This document shows, in pieces, positions 1 to 13,746 of a DNA stretch of 64,000 nt. The stretch comes from Sipunculus nudus (lineage: Eukaryota; Annelida; Sipuncula; Golfingiida; Sipunculidae): positions 25,283,058-25,347,057 of the forward strand of contig CM049310.1 of NCBI GenBank assembly GCA_026874595.1, written 5' to 3'. The notes beneath the pieces were generated by a model that made no database searches, was not told the DNA's origin, and worked only from the letters and a program-made list of their open reading frames with translations. Numbering within the stretch: position 1 is the first letter of the stretch; each line of letters opens with the position of its first letter. The position numbers were made by a program, and so were the translations under genes.

Positions 1-3000
1 TAGTAAAGCATTGCCCTTTGCGCCAAGTGTCTGTCATATCACGTGTTGCATGCCTTAAGAATCATTATTTTCCTGAACAAGTAAGTACAAATATGCTTCA
101 TATGTCCAGAAGAACAGTCTGTTTCCAAGCTGAACCTTTTTTTATGGAAACATTTAAGTTAGGACAGTTTTAGACCTGTAGCTATTTACTTTATATGTGC
201 TTTTTGTAATATGATTAATTTTATACATGTATGCTGAGAAAATGATAAGGATTGAAATGATGATGATGATAATATTGTAAATTTCTACAGGACGAGATGC
301 CTCAGCGGATACAGTATGCATCCTTATACCTGGTCTTCATAACAGCAGCATATCTCCTCAAGTAAGTCATCCACAGGTCACATGACACCATGACACCATC
401 ATGTACACCATGGCAGGAGCATAGGCCTACACAAAGTGATCCTTACAGAGTGTCTTGTAAACAGTTCCCTGCTTATGTACAGTTCACAGGAGTGCTATAC
501 TGGTGCTGTCCACAGAGCCAGGCAGACCAACAGAACTCATAATATCCTATGTGCCTGGTCCTGGCCGTGCTGAAACTGTCTAGTACAGGAATAGAATAAC
601 TACAGCTCTTGGCTCACTTGAGAATTAAAAGATCTTCCAAGCGGCACAGAGAGAAAAGTTTGCCAACCTCTCAACTAGCTTCCCCATTTTTTCTTCAGGC
701 CAAGCACACCGTGATAGATTTAATAGTGTTTATACTTGTGGTTCTGTGCACAGGGTTTATTTCATAAGGTCAGTATGTGATAAATAAGGTACACTTTTTC
801 AGGGGACATCCGTTGATCAGAATGTGAAAGATGAAAAATTCATGCCATGGAGTATTATATTGTATGTGCAGAATATCTGAGAATAGAGTATTTTGTAGAT
901 GTAACAATAGGTATATTGATTTCTTTAAGCAGTAATGTTTAATTAGCATGCATTATGTAAGTACATTTTTGTTAGAATGTGAGTTGTAACTGATCAGGTG
1001 AAGGTTTTACATGGTTGTTATTGCTTGCTGTGTTCCAGTTTCACGCGTGTAGCTCTGTGCCTGCTTGTCCTACACTACACCGTGGAGTTTGTGTTCCATG
1101 TCGCTCGCCTTCTATACTTCTCAGACAAAACAGATTTTGCTAATACTGGGTAGGTTGAGAAATTTTTCACTCTCATAAGCAATGATAAATTTATTCTTAA
1201 ATTTGAATATATTTTTAGTTTCCTATTCATTCTCCAAATGTGTATGATCAGAACATCAATTTTTTTATCCAAAAATAAATTCATAATATATGCATAATAA
1301 ACTGAATATTATATGCATAGCAAATTGATTGGAATAAAATGGCCCCCATGGTCTAAGGTAGAGCACAGGGCCCAAAGCCAGGAGATGGATCGGTGACATT
1401 TTTCATGGTTCCCAACCCTGGATCAGGTACAGCAGGCCAGATGGAAAGGTTTTGGTCATGTATTTCTAAAAATCAAGTGGATCTTTCGGGGGTTCCTTGG
1501 TGGTAAGACCCATCTATGAAGTTGATCAGGTGTCTGGGTGACACCAGGATATAGAGTGAGTTACACGGTGTGCCTCCACCCTGTCATATAGTCCCAAACT
1601 GAAATGGAATTCTACAGATGTAAATACTTAGTTTAAGAATTCAAATATTTAGCAGTTAAAAAGATGGAAGGCAGTTACCTCCACCAAAAGAAAGAAATTG
1701 TTGTTTGAAGAGTACATGATGAATATTATTAGACAATGCCAGCTATTAGATGAAGCAGCCCGGATTTACAACCAATCATGACTGTGATATTCAAGCACTC
1801 TTTATGTGTGCATTAAATCCTGTAATGTCATGTAGAGCTGGAATCAACATGCATAGCAGATTTCATCAGTGCAAATGGTCTTGTTTGTAACATAGCAATG
1901 GAAGTTAATAAATGTGGGGCCGTTTTGAGTAAACTGTTCTCGCCACCACAGTTCATATAATTATCATTGGTATGGTGATCATTTCTAACCATCATATAAA
2001 AGGAGTAAATGTATGTGCTATATATATTTTTTTCAGATTTATGATTTGGAATGGACTGTTTGTGTTGGTGAGATTGGGAACCATAACACTCTCTGTGCTC
2101 ACGTTTTGGTAAGGAATTTATTCACTTATCGGATTCAGCTGTGTCCACATCAAACGCCTTCATTAGCCTTTCATTAGTGGGAATTATAAGTTAACATGAA
2201 ATTCTTCTTCTACAACTGTAAAAAAAAAAATGTGTACAACGAGGGTTTGACAATGCACATATATCAGTATCTTTCTTTGTTTCATGATTCACAACTAATG
2301 GTACTTATTGTTAAGGATATGATCTATCATGATATCTCCCCATTCTTTTGCTATCATATTTTCTCTGTTTAATCAACTTAGATAAAAAATAATCAAAAAT
2401 GGTATTTATTAAGTGCCAGAATATCCAATAGTCAGACTCACAGCACTGGGACACACAGGCATTATAAAATACAGAGCGTAATTTCTGGAAAACCTCTCTG
2501 TATTTCTCTTTCTCTCAAGTATTTTATCTATTGTAATTTACTGAAAAATCAGGGACATATTAATGACCAAAAGCTTAATGAAAGAGTTTTTTTAATTTAT
2601 TTCAAAATTTTTAAGGGATTGAGATTGTTTTAGATAAGTCGAGAAGCAAATTCCAACCTTGGGGGGCTGTGAATCTTAAGGAACTTTCATAAAACTTTCC
2701 TAGGGCACTATTATAGCACTGTTACCATAGAAAAAAGCTTTTGTGAAATTTTCTTGAACAATTTAGATACAAGCTTGTAGTTTTTCTAGTGCAAGGATCT
2801 TCTGTGTTGAATTTTTGCCAACATATAACATGATTAAAAATTCCTGATGGAACAAATACATTTGAGTTTTAAAAATTTAATTTTAAATTTTGGGTGATAT
2901 ATGTCATGATATATTTTTATACATATCTTTGAAAGAACTACATTCTTCCACACAACAGTATTTAACTACTATATTAGTTGAGGTCATTTATTGATTTTGA

Positions 3001-5197
3001 ACATCTTGTGGACGGCATGTCTATCAATATTGCCAAAAGAGAATTATAGATATGCTCAGGTTTAGGTATAGAAGACATCTAAGCATGTGAATCAGTTCTC
3101 ATTGCATCTTGAGTCACTCATAACCTGAGCAGTGTTAAAACAGTTGAGTTCATAAATGTTTAGAAGCACCACTTTACAATAATCTGTTGATCTATGTGTT
3201 GTAGGTATGGCTTGGAACAGACAGGACAAAGATCGATAAATGTATCAGAGGGCAACTTCAACACTTCTTTGATAAGGTAGGGTTCATTAAGTCCATTCTT
3301 ATAAATATACACCAGCTAATTTAACCTAATTCATGTAGGGATTCTGTTTAATATATCAGTAACAGCTGGTAGCAGGCCAGGATGTTTTCTTTTAATGTAA
3401 GTACTGCCAGCAGGGAAAGGTAACTTCCAATGTTATGATGTATTGCTTGTTTCCTCAACCATGTTAAGGCTCATTCAGATCACTTACCTGGTTTATCAGT
3501 GTTGACTGTCATTCTACTGAAATCAGCCGTAACTAATTAAATGTGTCTTATGACTCATATTGTCATACATTTGCCCATGAATTTGTGAATCAGTCGGTTT
3601 GAGCCCATCAGTCAGACACATTTGGTTTTGTGTGCAGAAAATAATAAGTTAACAAATATTTTTTTTCTACTTTCGGCCGTCAAGCAGTATGTTCATTGTA
3701 CAGATGATTTTAAAAGCAAATTTGTCATGTTTTTTCCATGAAGCTTTGAAAAAAAGTGGTTAGAGCTTAATGAAAAAAAAAAATACATGTGAATGCTAGA
3801 TAGGTCACATGCAGTATGGACCAGATGTATGGAACAGTGAGCCAAGGAAATTTGATAAGAAAATATATACATTTTGTATACTATGCCAAAATTAGTCCCT
3901 GAAATCCTGCAAAAAACATGCATGAATAGTAAGTTATATTTAATGTACATTTTGTGTCAGCTCACATGGCCTTGTAGAATGATGCAAGTCCTCTCCTATC
4001 CACAGAATAAATTGTTTGGCAGCAGTTTGCTTACTGCAAGCATGGATGATGTGGAACTTCATTAACTTCCACCTACGTCGTATGAGAGAGCACAGTAACA
4101 CAATGGCTGCCAAGACGCGCTCCATGGCCGGACAGGGCAAGAAGACCAAGGACAAAAAGGCTAAAGGTCAGTGATGGTGGACTTAGTAGACTTCATCAGA
4201 CTGACATTGATGATTAGTTTGTGAGGAACTGGTTCAGGACCTTCACCTGTTCTTCGGTATATAATTCAAAGAGCCTCCCACGAGTGTTGCACTCGCGACA
4301 CAAATTTAACCTTATGTTCTGCACTCACGACATGTGAAAGGTCCATGCGGACATCATATCTACCTGTCCTAATGGTATGAAGGTTGTAAACCGACAAAGT
4401 AATGCGTTGTCTAAAATGCATTTTGTCCTTCATGGCTAGTTGTTGTTTTCCCAAGCACAATACTAATCTGCTTTGAAAATGACAAAATAGCCATTCAAAA
4501 TGGCAATGTTTATGGTAAATGCTGATAATACTGTCATACACCCGATTCTGGTTTTAGCATACAAGTTGCAAAGTCACAGCAAATATGTCAGATACATGGT
4601 TTTCTTGCGGAAAAAAGATAAGACACCTTTTATAGGAATGTTTAATTCTAACTACAAGTTGAGAATGATCTTTTAACTTCAGGGGTCTTTTGCAATAACA
4701 GGTTTTCAATACTTAGTCCAGTGTTAGGCTTAAATATCATTGTTACAATTGTGACTTCCAATGGCTTCTTGAATAAACCCACCATATGACTAAAGTAATT
4801 TTTTACCTACCATATAACTTATTTCCCTAGTCACTTTATTACAACATATCCTGGATCTGCACAAAAGCATTTTATCAACTTAAAACTTAAGGATAAATTT
4901 GGTATTTTAAGTATGTGATGATCATATAAAATGGTCAGAGATGCAGCAAACTTTAAGTTGAAGCTGTAACCAAAGCTTTTCACTTGTGTGCCAGCCATTT
5001 AGATGAATATGTTGAAATCATAATGCCAGATATGAGTATCACTTCACTCATTTATAACATGCTTTCTGTTTCTGCTCATTGTTTTAACAGTGAAGAGAGA
5101 TGACGATTCCAGTGATACAGCAGAGAATGATGGCGCCCCGGCAACCACAGAAAATGGATCAGTGAGGCAGAGGAGCCTAAAATCGAAGAAATTATGA
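1..5197 (+). CDS. TRAM1: TRAM1-like translocon-associated membrane protein, 3' part
   Basis: TRAM is a multi-spanning ER membrane protein beside the Sec61 channel that helps nascent secretory and membrane proteins engage and insert; it belongs to the TRAM/LAG1/CLN8 (TLC) fold family. Six exons join in phase: 291-361, 1039-1149, 2037-2108, 3205-3276, 4006-4166 and 5091-5197 (stop TGA 5195-5197), giving 197 C-terminal residues. A donor at 81 suggests an upstream exon ending at 80, but its start and sequence match are uncertain. Diagnostic stretches are MPQRIQYASLYLVF, LLVLHYTVEFVFHVARLLYF, SEGNFNTSLIRI and MMWNFINFHLRRMREHS. Four hydrophobic segments are visible. The tail is lysine-rich and cytosolic-type, ending in KSKKL. 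All introns are GT-AG. The 5' half of the gene lies outside the window. Confidence 0.93.
1335..1600 (+). mobile_element. tRNA-derived SINE, diverged copy
   Basis: This intronic copy in TRAM1 has a tRNA-like head around 1340-1400, with GTAGAGCACAGG and an AAAGCCAGGAGAT segment. Its tail contains TTTCGGGGGTTCCTTGGTGG at about 1484. The same head and tail order occurs on the minus strand at 24.3-24.7 kb, so the two are copies of one family. Boundaries are approximate. Confidence 0.65.
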
Positions 5198-7955
5198 ATA
5201 CCTGAGGAGATCTAGTGACAAGAAAAGTCTCTTTCAAATACATAAAATCCTCCACACTGCAGTCTTTGTTTTCATTAGCTCCACTCCTTGTCTGGGGCTT
5301 GTTCTGATTAAGTCAACTCATTGGTTCTGCTGTTTAAAAAATATGGACTGTAAGAGAGACATGAGGAAATCTTAATACACAGAACATCTTCATATTTTAT
5401 TTCAAACATTGTCAGATTGTTCAAGCAAGGACCCAAAAATACACATGTGTAAAGAAAATCTTCAGAACTTGTTTTCGACTACAAATATTGATTTCAAGGT
5501 GGAAACAAGGTGTGTGTACAAAATATTATTTTGAACCTGTTATTATTAATACCTGATATTTTTTCTGGCCTGAACATCTTGAATGGTCCATCTTCTCCAA
5601 ACAAGGACATAACAGATTGTATTTAATGTTCAGGATGTATAACAGAAATATAAACATTAGGTCATACCAGTCACCAGCTGTACAGGTAAGCTGGGTCATG
5701 AAGCCTGTTTGTAGATAGTGATTCCACATACTGTACGAGTAGCATGGCACAGCCATATTGTAGGAGGACCCCCAGCTGTATGGAACCATGTCTTACTATG
5801 TGGTCATAGTTGGTCAGGTCATAAATTATAAAATATTCCACCTTTATGTCATTGATATTAGATATAGAGAACAGTGAAAAAGGGCACTTAATATAAACTG
5901 CAGAAAATTGGGGATAATGACAGTTTAGAGATATTCATTTAGCATTTCAGTGAGGGGCAGAATTCCATCAACCTGGCTATAATACAAATTAACACTTTCA
6001 GCGACACTAGAATGAGTTTGATTATACAGGCAAATTTCTGGCCCTTCCAAGTAGTTATAGGTCCATACAGAGGTTGTCTACTCTGTCCTCCCCGACCACC
6101 CATATCTAATGCCCCATTTTACCCTTGGAATAGGGATCGCTTTGTGTGTGTAAGATCTTAGCCAGGGGTCTGATCATATGCATGGCTCAAACTGGAGCAA
6201 ATCCTGAGCCTGCCCATATAGGAGCACCCACATCCTCTGTACTGTATCTTATCAAACTTGTACAGATGTTGCGCCAAATTTATCTTGTCACAACTTCATC
6301 TTGAACTCGCAAGATTCATACCTTAAATTGGTTTGGTTCAAATTCTGTTTTCAGGCTTTGCATTCAGAAGTAGAAAGATTTTATCTGATTCAATATTTCA
6401 TTTTAATGGGACCCCAACTAGTGTCAGGTGATAGGAATACATAGGAAACAAGAACTTAAAGATGGCTGCTGACAGCAAGGTGATTAATACTAGTTTTCCT
6501 TTTCTATAGAGATTTTTTTCCCCATAGAATTAATTCTCCAAAATTCATGTTTGTACAGAGCTTTTATTTGATGTGTAACTTGTGAGCAAGTGAAAGTCCT
6601 ATTTAGCCTGGTCTAGTGATGTGCTAGTGCAGTTTTGTGTATGGGTAACGTCACTAATGACATATGGGTGCAATTGCTGCTGCATAGCGCATTACTGTTT
6701 ACTTGCTGATATGTCTAGAGTGAATTTATTTTGTATATATAGTTGGGTTATCCTGAAAATAGAAATCATCTGTTGTTATGACACTTGTGAATGTAATACA
6801 CATACAGGGCCATATATCTCATGACATCATAGCACAATAAATACTCCCTCGGTCTAATACCAAAAGACAAGAAATACAATTTCTTGATAACATGAACCCA
6901 CCGTCAATATGCATAATAGTGGTAATAATTAAAATCAGTTTTGAAGAGTGTGTACTGGTCTAAAAGGCCTGTCGCAAAAATGTTATGGAGTAAGCAGTAA
7001 TTGTTGGGGTGCTTCACTTTTGTTCATTTACTTCACAATAAATTTATTTCTTGTCTTAATATAAAGTCTAGTTCATTCTTTTATAGAAAACAGTATTTCC
7101 ATATAAATAAATCACAAGAACATTCTGCTGAAATGGTCACTGCCGTTAATGTGTTACTTGGTAATGAGTAATTTCATTTTGACTATTGACAAAAACTGAT
7201 GCCAAACCACATTCTAGCTGTAAGCTTCACAAAACATTTAAGTAGTAATTGAACCATTTTACATTGTTTTAAAAGGATGGGTTACAAGGAGAAGTCCACA
7301 GTCAGACTACTGTTTAACCCAGTACAGGTTCAGTTTGACCCATTGGATCCTGCACAGCATGTTCAGATGTCATTTTGATATCAGGCGCAGATCAAGAGTG
7401 GGGTTTAACCCCCACCTCCCTAGTAAAAATTACCTTTTTCGCTGTATTTTGTCCTGAGTTTCAAGAAAAGCCTGTTCCTACCTGAAGGGGTTGACCTTTA
7501 TAAGGGTATTTTAGTCCCCTAATATAGTCCCTTAAACTTGAAACCCTGCCTAAACCTAAAATCCTGGATCCACCCTTGGATACAGAGATGAGGCTAATCT
7601 TTCCACTTTACTTTTACATTATTTAAAAGAAGCACTTTTTTGTGAACTTGAAGCATTGTGCAGTTGGATCTTTCTATCAGATATGAAGAATTCCTCATCT
7701 AGTAAACCCCTGCTGTATCTTTGTCCACTCCGACCAACCAGGTCTTAAAACATACAAATTCCTGGGGATCACCAACTGTATTTATCTTAAATATGGTTCT
7801 ATTGTTCCTGAAATACTTGAACACCATGGCTGCCAAATGCACCAAATTGCATCACACAATCAACTGATCACAGGTCTGGCACCGGTGCACAATACAGTTC
7901 CTGTTAAATTCATTTAGACTTTGTTCATGTTGTTTCATTATCAGTATGACATGAG
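5198..7955 (+). other. TRAM1 3' UTR and intergenic DNA
   Basis: I see no further coding exons here. The stretch after the TRAM1 stop is AT-rich and uninterrupted, as expected for a long 3' UTR. The first canonical poly(A) signals are AATAAA at 6836-6841 and another near 7035. Short open frames in this stretch have no recognisable motifs. Confidence 0.5.
6836..6841 (+). promoter_or_regulatory. Candidate poly(A) signal for TRAM1
   Basis: This is a canonical AATAAA about 1.6 kb after the TRAM1 stop codon. It is the first exact hexamer I find downstream. The 3' end could instead use a variant signal closer to the stop. Confidence 0.35.
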
Positions 7956-8039
7956 ATGGTACTTGTAAAATGTTGTTTAAAATACTACTTTTTGCTTTCA
8001 GTAAGGTGTTGGGATGATTTTGATCTTGCAGTTTTTATT

Positions 8040-8041
8040 AT

Positions 8042-8137
<96 letters not shown>
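8040..8137. repeat. (TA)n microsatellite
   Basis: A nearly pure TA dinucleotide run of about 97 bp, with two TTTATA interruptions near 8063-8080. Open frames reading Tyr-Ile repeats across it are artefacts of the repeat. Confidence 0.97.
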
Positions 8138-8140
<3 letters not shown>

Positions 8141-10744
8141 TCTTTCAGAGAATACATGAACATTGTAAAGTCAGTCTTACAGCAAGAGCCATGAGGTTTG
8201 TGTGTGCCTTGCCAGAATCACTTTCAGATATAACATGTTCAAATTCTCAATCATGTCATACAGTCTGTCAAAAATCTGTTTCTCTCTTATTTTACATACA
8301 TTACACCACTATTTACATTAGTACTGAAATGTACACCCACCTCACTATATGACCCACTATTTTGTGTGATAGCAATATTTTCGTATGCACAATACAGCCA
8401 AATAATAGGTGTATACAATGTATGTTTATGCCCATAAAGGAGTGCTTTATGTAGCCTTGTATGCTGTTCAGTTTCATGCATATTTACTGGCCTTCAGATG
8501 TTTCATTTCTAGATAATTTTTTAATATTATAATATGGTGGGTGAAAAGATAAAATTCTATTTTACATGATTACGGTCTAATTCAGAGTAAAAGTTAATAC
8601 ATGCAATTCCTTTATAGAAAATAAATCAGTTATCGTTTTTCTGATGTTTTGAAAAAAGATGTACCTTTTATTGATGTGAAATGATTTTCAAATATCAATT
8701 CTTAAGGAATTTGTGCTTTAACATACATCACTGATTGACCTCCACAAAATATATTGAAAGAGATGAATTTCTAACATCTCTCAAACCCAAGTTTTAATAA
8801 TAGTCCTGTACCAGAGAATATTGGTCAATATTTGTCACTTCTTTGTAATATGTACCCCCAATAATACACCAGAATTACATTAGCAACTGCCCCCCCCCCC
8901 CCCCCCCCCCCCGTCCCAATCATGTACACGCATCTTATCAATAACATGCTGCTGATGCACATACAAACATGTATACAGATTGCTGTGCTACATGAATTTA
9001 AAAAGTTGCCAGTGTTTAAAAGTTGTGCAATAAACACAGATAAGCAGTTTTACAAATGACATGAACTGAGTTGTGAGTCTGAATATTTCTGATTGGAGAT
9101 TGAAACGTCATTATTTTCAGGGTGGTTGTAAACTTTAAACACTAAAATTCCTTTAGATAAACCCTAGTAGGGAGTCTGCTCAGTCATAAATGGTCTACAT
9201 GTGTGCAGGTTACATTGTATAACATAAAGATATATCAGTATATATACATAGTGTTGGCCATTAAAACGAACATTTTAACCCGCGACTTGTTACTGTTTGG
9301 GACCCAGTATGTGCAGGTCCATAATGTGGTCTAAATCAGACATATGTTATTGAGTCTAAGGCACAAGAAATTGTTCAACCTGTTGTTATCTCTGCAGTAA
9401 ATATAGACAGGCACTAGAGTTTGCTTTCTTATGGGCTGTAAAACATCAATGGCTTATTTTAGCTGGCACCATTTTGATAGTGCTATATCTGTTTATTTTT
9501 TTCTGGTAGAATGCATGCTTACTTTAAATATTTTATTTGAGCTTTATTGATAGATTGTTATCATACTAACTATGCTGCATGTGTGCAGCCCGCCGGCACC
9601 TGTTGTTTTGGTAGTCTGATAGACGAGCCCTCATTGTCTACTTGCCAGGGGGCGCTGTCAGTACGTGGAGGTGAGAAGGTGCGTGATGATATGTTTTGTC
9701 TTAAGAAGAACTGTACCCACTACAAAAAGTCTGGTGACAATACTGGTCTGTGTCCTGTGTGAATAAATGGTTCCATCTTTTCCAAATCTGTTTTTGTCTG
9801 TGTTTTGCCTATCACTTGTTTATGATGGGAGGCAAGGTTTGGGGGGGGGGGGGGGGGGGGGGGGGGGGTAGCAAGTCTGGATGTGGCAATATTTGGGCAC
9901 TGCAGAATCTTGCATAAAGAAGAAAATTCATCACTATAAACATTTTGTTCAACAAATGACAATACTAAAGCTTGGCCCATGTAAATATTCAAATAAGGCT
10001 ATTGTGATCCCGCAAAAGTGACCTTAGTGCATCAATCTACAGTAACTTGTTTTTTTTTTTTTTTTTCCATTTAAGAAATATCCAGTCTGTCAATGGCAAA
10101 CTTCTCTAATGGTACTATTTAGGACAAAATAAAAAAAAGGTATGGTTCTCAGTTATTTTTATTTTTTGTATGTTTCGATAAAATTGTCAAATGATAAGGG
10201 AAAGACATGATAATAACAGATTTATTTTGCTAAACAAGCTAAAGCACTACATAACAAAGGAAATTGCATGATTTTATCTACTTGAAAGAAATATCCGAGC
10301 GGCTGCAGCTCAAAATCGGTAAGTTTCTGTTGAAAATCGAAATAAAAATTTTTGATGCTGGGGGTTAAAATTGATGCAGGCGGTGCCTGAGAACCATGCC
10401 TTTAATTTTTTTTGGCCTTATGACCCAATTTTATCTGTAAGGAAGACCTTTACATCTGCTGTGTCCTGCAAATATTCCCTTGGGTTATCCAAAAAGTTTG
10501 TCTGCTCTTAATCTATGTAAATTAACTGAAGAAATCACAAAACCAAAGTATGATAAGGTTTCTGCGAGACTTCGGGTCCACTACCGCAGGTAAATTTCAC
10601 TTCTGGGGTGTGTGCTCTTGCAGCCATAAAATGTGCTCTGCCATAAGAAGTCTGTGTTGCTGCTCAAATGTCTGAATCTGAAAGCCTACCATAAAAGATG
10701 CTGGGAATACATGTAAATGGTAGTGTAAAACTATTTAAACCCTA
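8138..10744. other. Intergenic DNA with homopolymer tracts
   Basis: No gene is recognised. It holds a poly(C) tract at 8890-8912, a poly(G) tract at 9841-9868 and a T tract near 10,050. There is a CTCF-like CCAGGGGGCGCTG at 9645-9657. Small open frames crossing the homopolymers read as glycine or proline runs and are not credible genes. Confidence 0.6.
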
Positions 10745-11125
10745 GGTTTTGCAGTTACACAAATATTTAAATATGACACTATACTTAGGGTTAAATATAG
10801 GCTTATATTGTCCTATAGTAGTTCTAGCAAACGGAGTATCTATATTCTTATGTAATCACACAATACTTGGTCATGTTTATTGTCATGTTCATAGTAATAA
10901 AGAATACTCTTCAGTAGAATATGTAAAAACCAATCTTTAATGACACAGTTTTCCTATTTCACATAAATATTTTAATATGACACTATACTTAGGGTTAAAT
11001 ATAGGCTTATGTTGTCCCATAATAGTTCTAGCAGAGTATCTGAATCCTTAAGTAATCACACATGACTTGGTCATGTTTGTTGTCACATTTATGTTAATAA
11101 AGCATATTCTTCAGTAGAATATGTA
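10745..11125. repeat. Local tandem duplication, unit about 205 bp
   Basis: The block containing GACACTATACTTAGGGTTAA occurs near 10,775 and again near 10,980. The block CTTCAGTAGAATATGTAA occurs near 10,908 and near 11,110. The second copy is interrupted at 11,126 by a mobile element and resumes at 13,747 with CAATCTTTAATGACACAG. The first copy therefore serves as an empty-site reference for that insertion. Confidence 0.85.
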
Positions 11126-13746
11126 ACAAGGGACCTATGGGTCACGGCGCTCAGCTGTTATATATGATAAAAAAATATGATTTAGAAATGAGGCACATGC
11201 TGGTTTTGTGTGGTATTAAGTATAAGCTGTATTATGAGTTGTTGTTTAGCTTTTGTATGAATTTGATAGTACCTTTGGAGACAGAGAAGAGAATTGATTT
11301 CATTTATTTTATTAACAAATGGAGTACTATTGTCACACAGATTTTGACTTGGCCATATAACTTATAAGCAGAACATATAATATAAGAGTTTAACTATTTA
11401 TTAAAAAAAATTACAAATATTGTCCCAGATATAATTTTTATTAAAAATAATAAGAGAATCGTATGATTTTTAAAATGAAATATAACTGAAATGATTATTA
11501 AAATAATATTAAAGAATATATTCATGAATGCATTCATGAATACATTTGGAAAGTATTTGCACTGGTATTCATATACTTTCATTTTTACCTGAATTCCCAT
11601 TCTTTATGCAAGAAATTTTATAATGGAGTACATATTCATATTCGTATTTAAATTCAATTGCAAAGTATTCCCACCATGTCTGGTATTTATTCAGTTTTCA
11701 CCAAACAATGGTGTTGAGAATCAAGAATGTACAAAATTCACACATTTAAATAATGATCATAAGTACCTGGTTTTATGGCTTTTATTTATATTTTGAAAAA
11801 ATAAATGTGATATATTCATTTTGGACTAATTTCACATCAATGTACACTCTAGACACAGTAGGAATCTAGATTAATATTATCAACTGCATCTTTGTCTATC
11901 ATTAATTTCCTTCATATGATCCCTAATGATTAGTAATGAATAATATGATTTACTTTTTTATTATTAAAATTGAACTGAAAAATGCCATAGGTGACTGCAT
12001 GGTGTTATTTGGAATACATGAATTCTATCCATCGATACAAGATTCTTATATCATCAGTAACTGCAAGTTAATTACCTATTATTATAAACTAACAAATTCC
12101 TTTTCTATTTTTCTTTAATTTGTTATTAAAAACCAATAAAAATTGATTAATTTATTGTTTATTGTTATGTTGTTGGTTAAAACTACTATATGAGTTGGGC
12201 TGGACACCTGGATCAACTGTGGCTGGCCATAAGCTGCCTGGCTGCCCAAGTATATGCCTCGCCTGAAGCGTGCATAATTTGCTGAAAGTTCAACAAGGTC
12301 AACATACAGGTGACTCAAGAGTGGCTGGAGAGAGCCAAGGTCTGACATGGTCTCATAAAAACATTAATAAAAGCTACAATTTTTGGCCAATTTCTTTCAG
12401 CTTTCTAAACTAAAAAGCTGAAATCCTTATGTGTGCATGATATGAAAATTATATAAACAGAGCTCACATCAAACAAAAGTGAAATGGTAAAAGTTGGGCA
12501 AAATTAATGTACTAATTTTATATTTATACTAATAACTTATAAAATTTTAAAAATTCAGAACTAATTTGGGTATTCAATTGAATCTTGATTAAATAATGTT
12601 ACATCCCTGACAAAAAATCTCTAGCTTCAGCAAGCCCCTTGTTAAGGGAGTAAATATATTTCTTGATTTTTTACAAAGTGCATTATGTTTGGGCCCATAA
12701 CTTAAAACAATTACGCAATACTGACATCATTTCTGGCATGTGCACAGAGAATGTATAGAAAAACATGTATATTATATATGATAAAAGTCAGATCAGTGAT
12801 TTTGAGATAGTAGGCAGTATTGAAGTGTAACAATGGGTTTTTAATTGAAAAATGAAGTTTTTCATTAATATCTCAAAGGTATTAAGTCCTAGTGACCAAA
12901 TTCTTGGCATGATAGGGGATTTTGGAGACATCTAATTGTATGCCAAATTTTACAAACTGAGAGCTTAAGCTGGGGAGCTGAGCTCTTGCAAACTGCATAA
13001 CACTAGCCTGATGTAAACAATATGTTACATGGTGCTTGAAAACTTGGATAAAATCTACAGTTTTTGATCAACTGGTTTCAAATTTTTGGTGCTAACAGAC
13101 AAAATGCTAACAAAAACATGCTGAGAAAATTAAATCCACAGTACTTACAGGAAAAAAAGTGCCATGGTCAAAGTAAGGCAAAAATTAAGGTACCAATTTT
13201 TTATTTTTGTTAATATTTTAAAAAATTTTAAAGATTTTGATCTAATTTTGGGTATACAATTTAATTTTGATTAATTAAAGTTATATTACTAGAAAAAAAG
13301 TCCATAGCTTTAACAAGTTTTGTGTTAAGTGATCAAATATCTTTCCTGATTTTTTACAAAATGCATTATGTTCTGGCCCATTACTTTCTTAAATTATATA
13401 ATACAGACATAATTCCCCGCATGTACATAGGAACTATATAGAGGAATACTTATGGTAAATATAAGGAAAAACAGATGAGTGGTTTTGATATTAGGCAGCC
13501 CTGAAGTGTGAAAATAGGTTTTTAATAAAAAATTGAGGTTTTTCCTTAATTTCTCAAAGGAACAAAGTCGCAAAGACCCAGTTTTCAGCTTGGCAGGAGA
13601 TCTTGGGGACATCTAACACTATGCAGAATTTTAGGTTCCTAGGTCTTACTGTTTCAAAACGTGCCACATCTACGGACGGACGGACGGACAGACGGATGGA
13701 CAATGGACCACGACTATAGCTCAGATGACTTATAGTCAGCTGAGCT
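11126..13746. mobile_element. Hairpin-ended satellite-carrying element, C family (copy C1)
   Basis: It begins ACAAGG, followed by the hairpin GACC-TATG-GGTC (11,132-11,143) and the subterminal motif GCTCAGCT (11,149-11,156). It ends in a hairpin built from AGCTCAG and CTGAGCT (about 13,719-13,746), preceded by GGACGGACGG-type repeats. The interior holds AT-rich DNA and two copies of a roughly 650-680 bp unit (about 12,350-13,640). The left flank AGAATATGT joins directly to the right flank AAAAATCAATC in the uninterrupted copy at 10.9 kb, so no target duplication is evident. No transposase or Rep/helicase frame is present. It may contain smaller secondary insertions between 11.2 and 12.3 kb. 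Confidence 0.75.
12350..13640. repeat. Two-copy tandem unit inside element C1
   Basis: The two units share an AAATTAAATCCACAGTAC-type block, GTGCCATGGTCAAAG, an AGTCAGATCAGTG-like block, a TTTTTCATTAATATCTCAAAG-like block and a GGAGATTTTGGGGACATCTA-like block. Related units recur at 41.9-42.1 and 44.3-45.4 kb. Confidence 0.7.

Noticed and set aside
1-80. Upstream TRAM1 exon ending in HYFPEQ
   Set aside because: The donor at 81 is good and one frame is open, but similarity to the TRAM segment is weak and no acceptor is evident; not counted in the coding length.
7956-8352. Open frames with Tyr-Ile repeats
   Set aside because: Produced by the (TA)n microsatellite.
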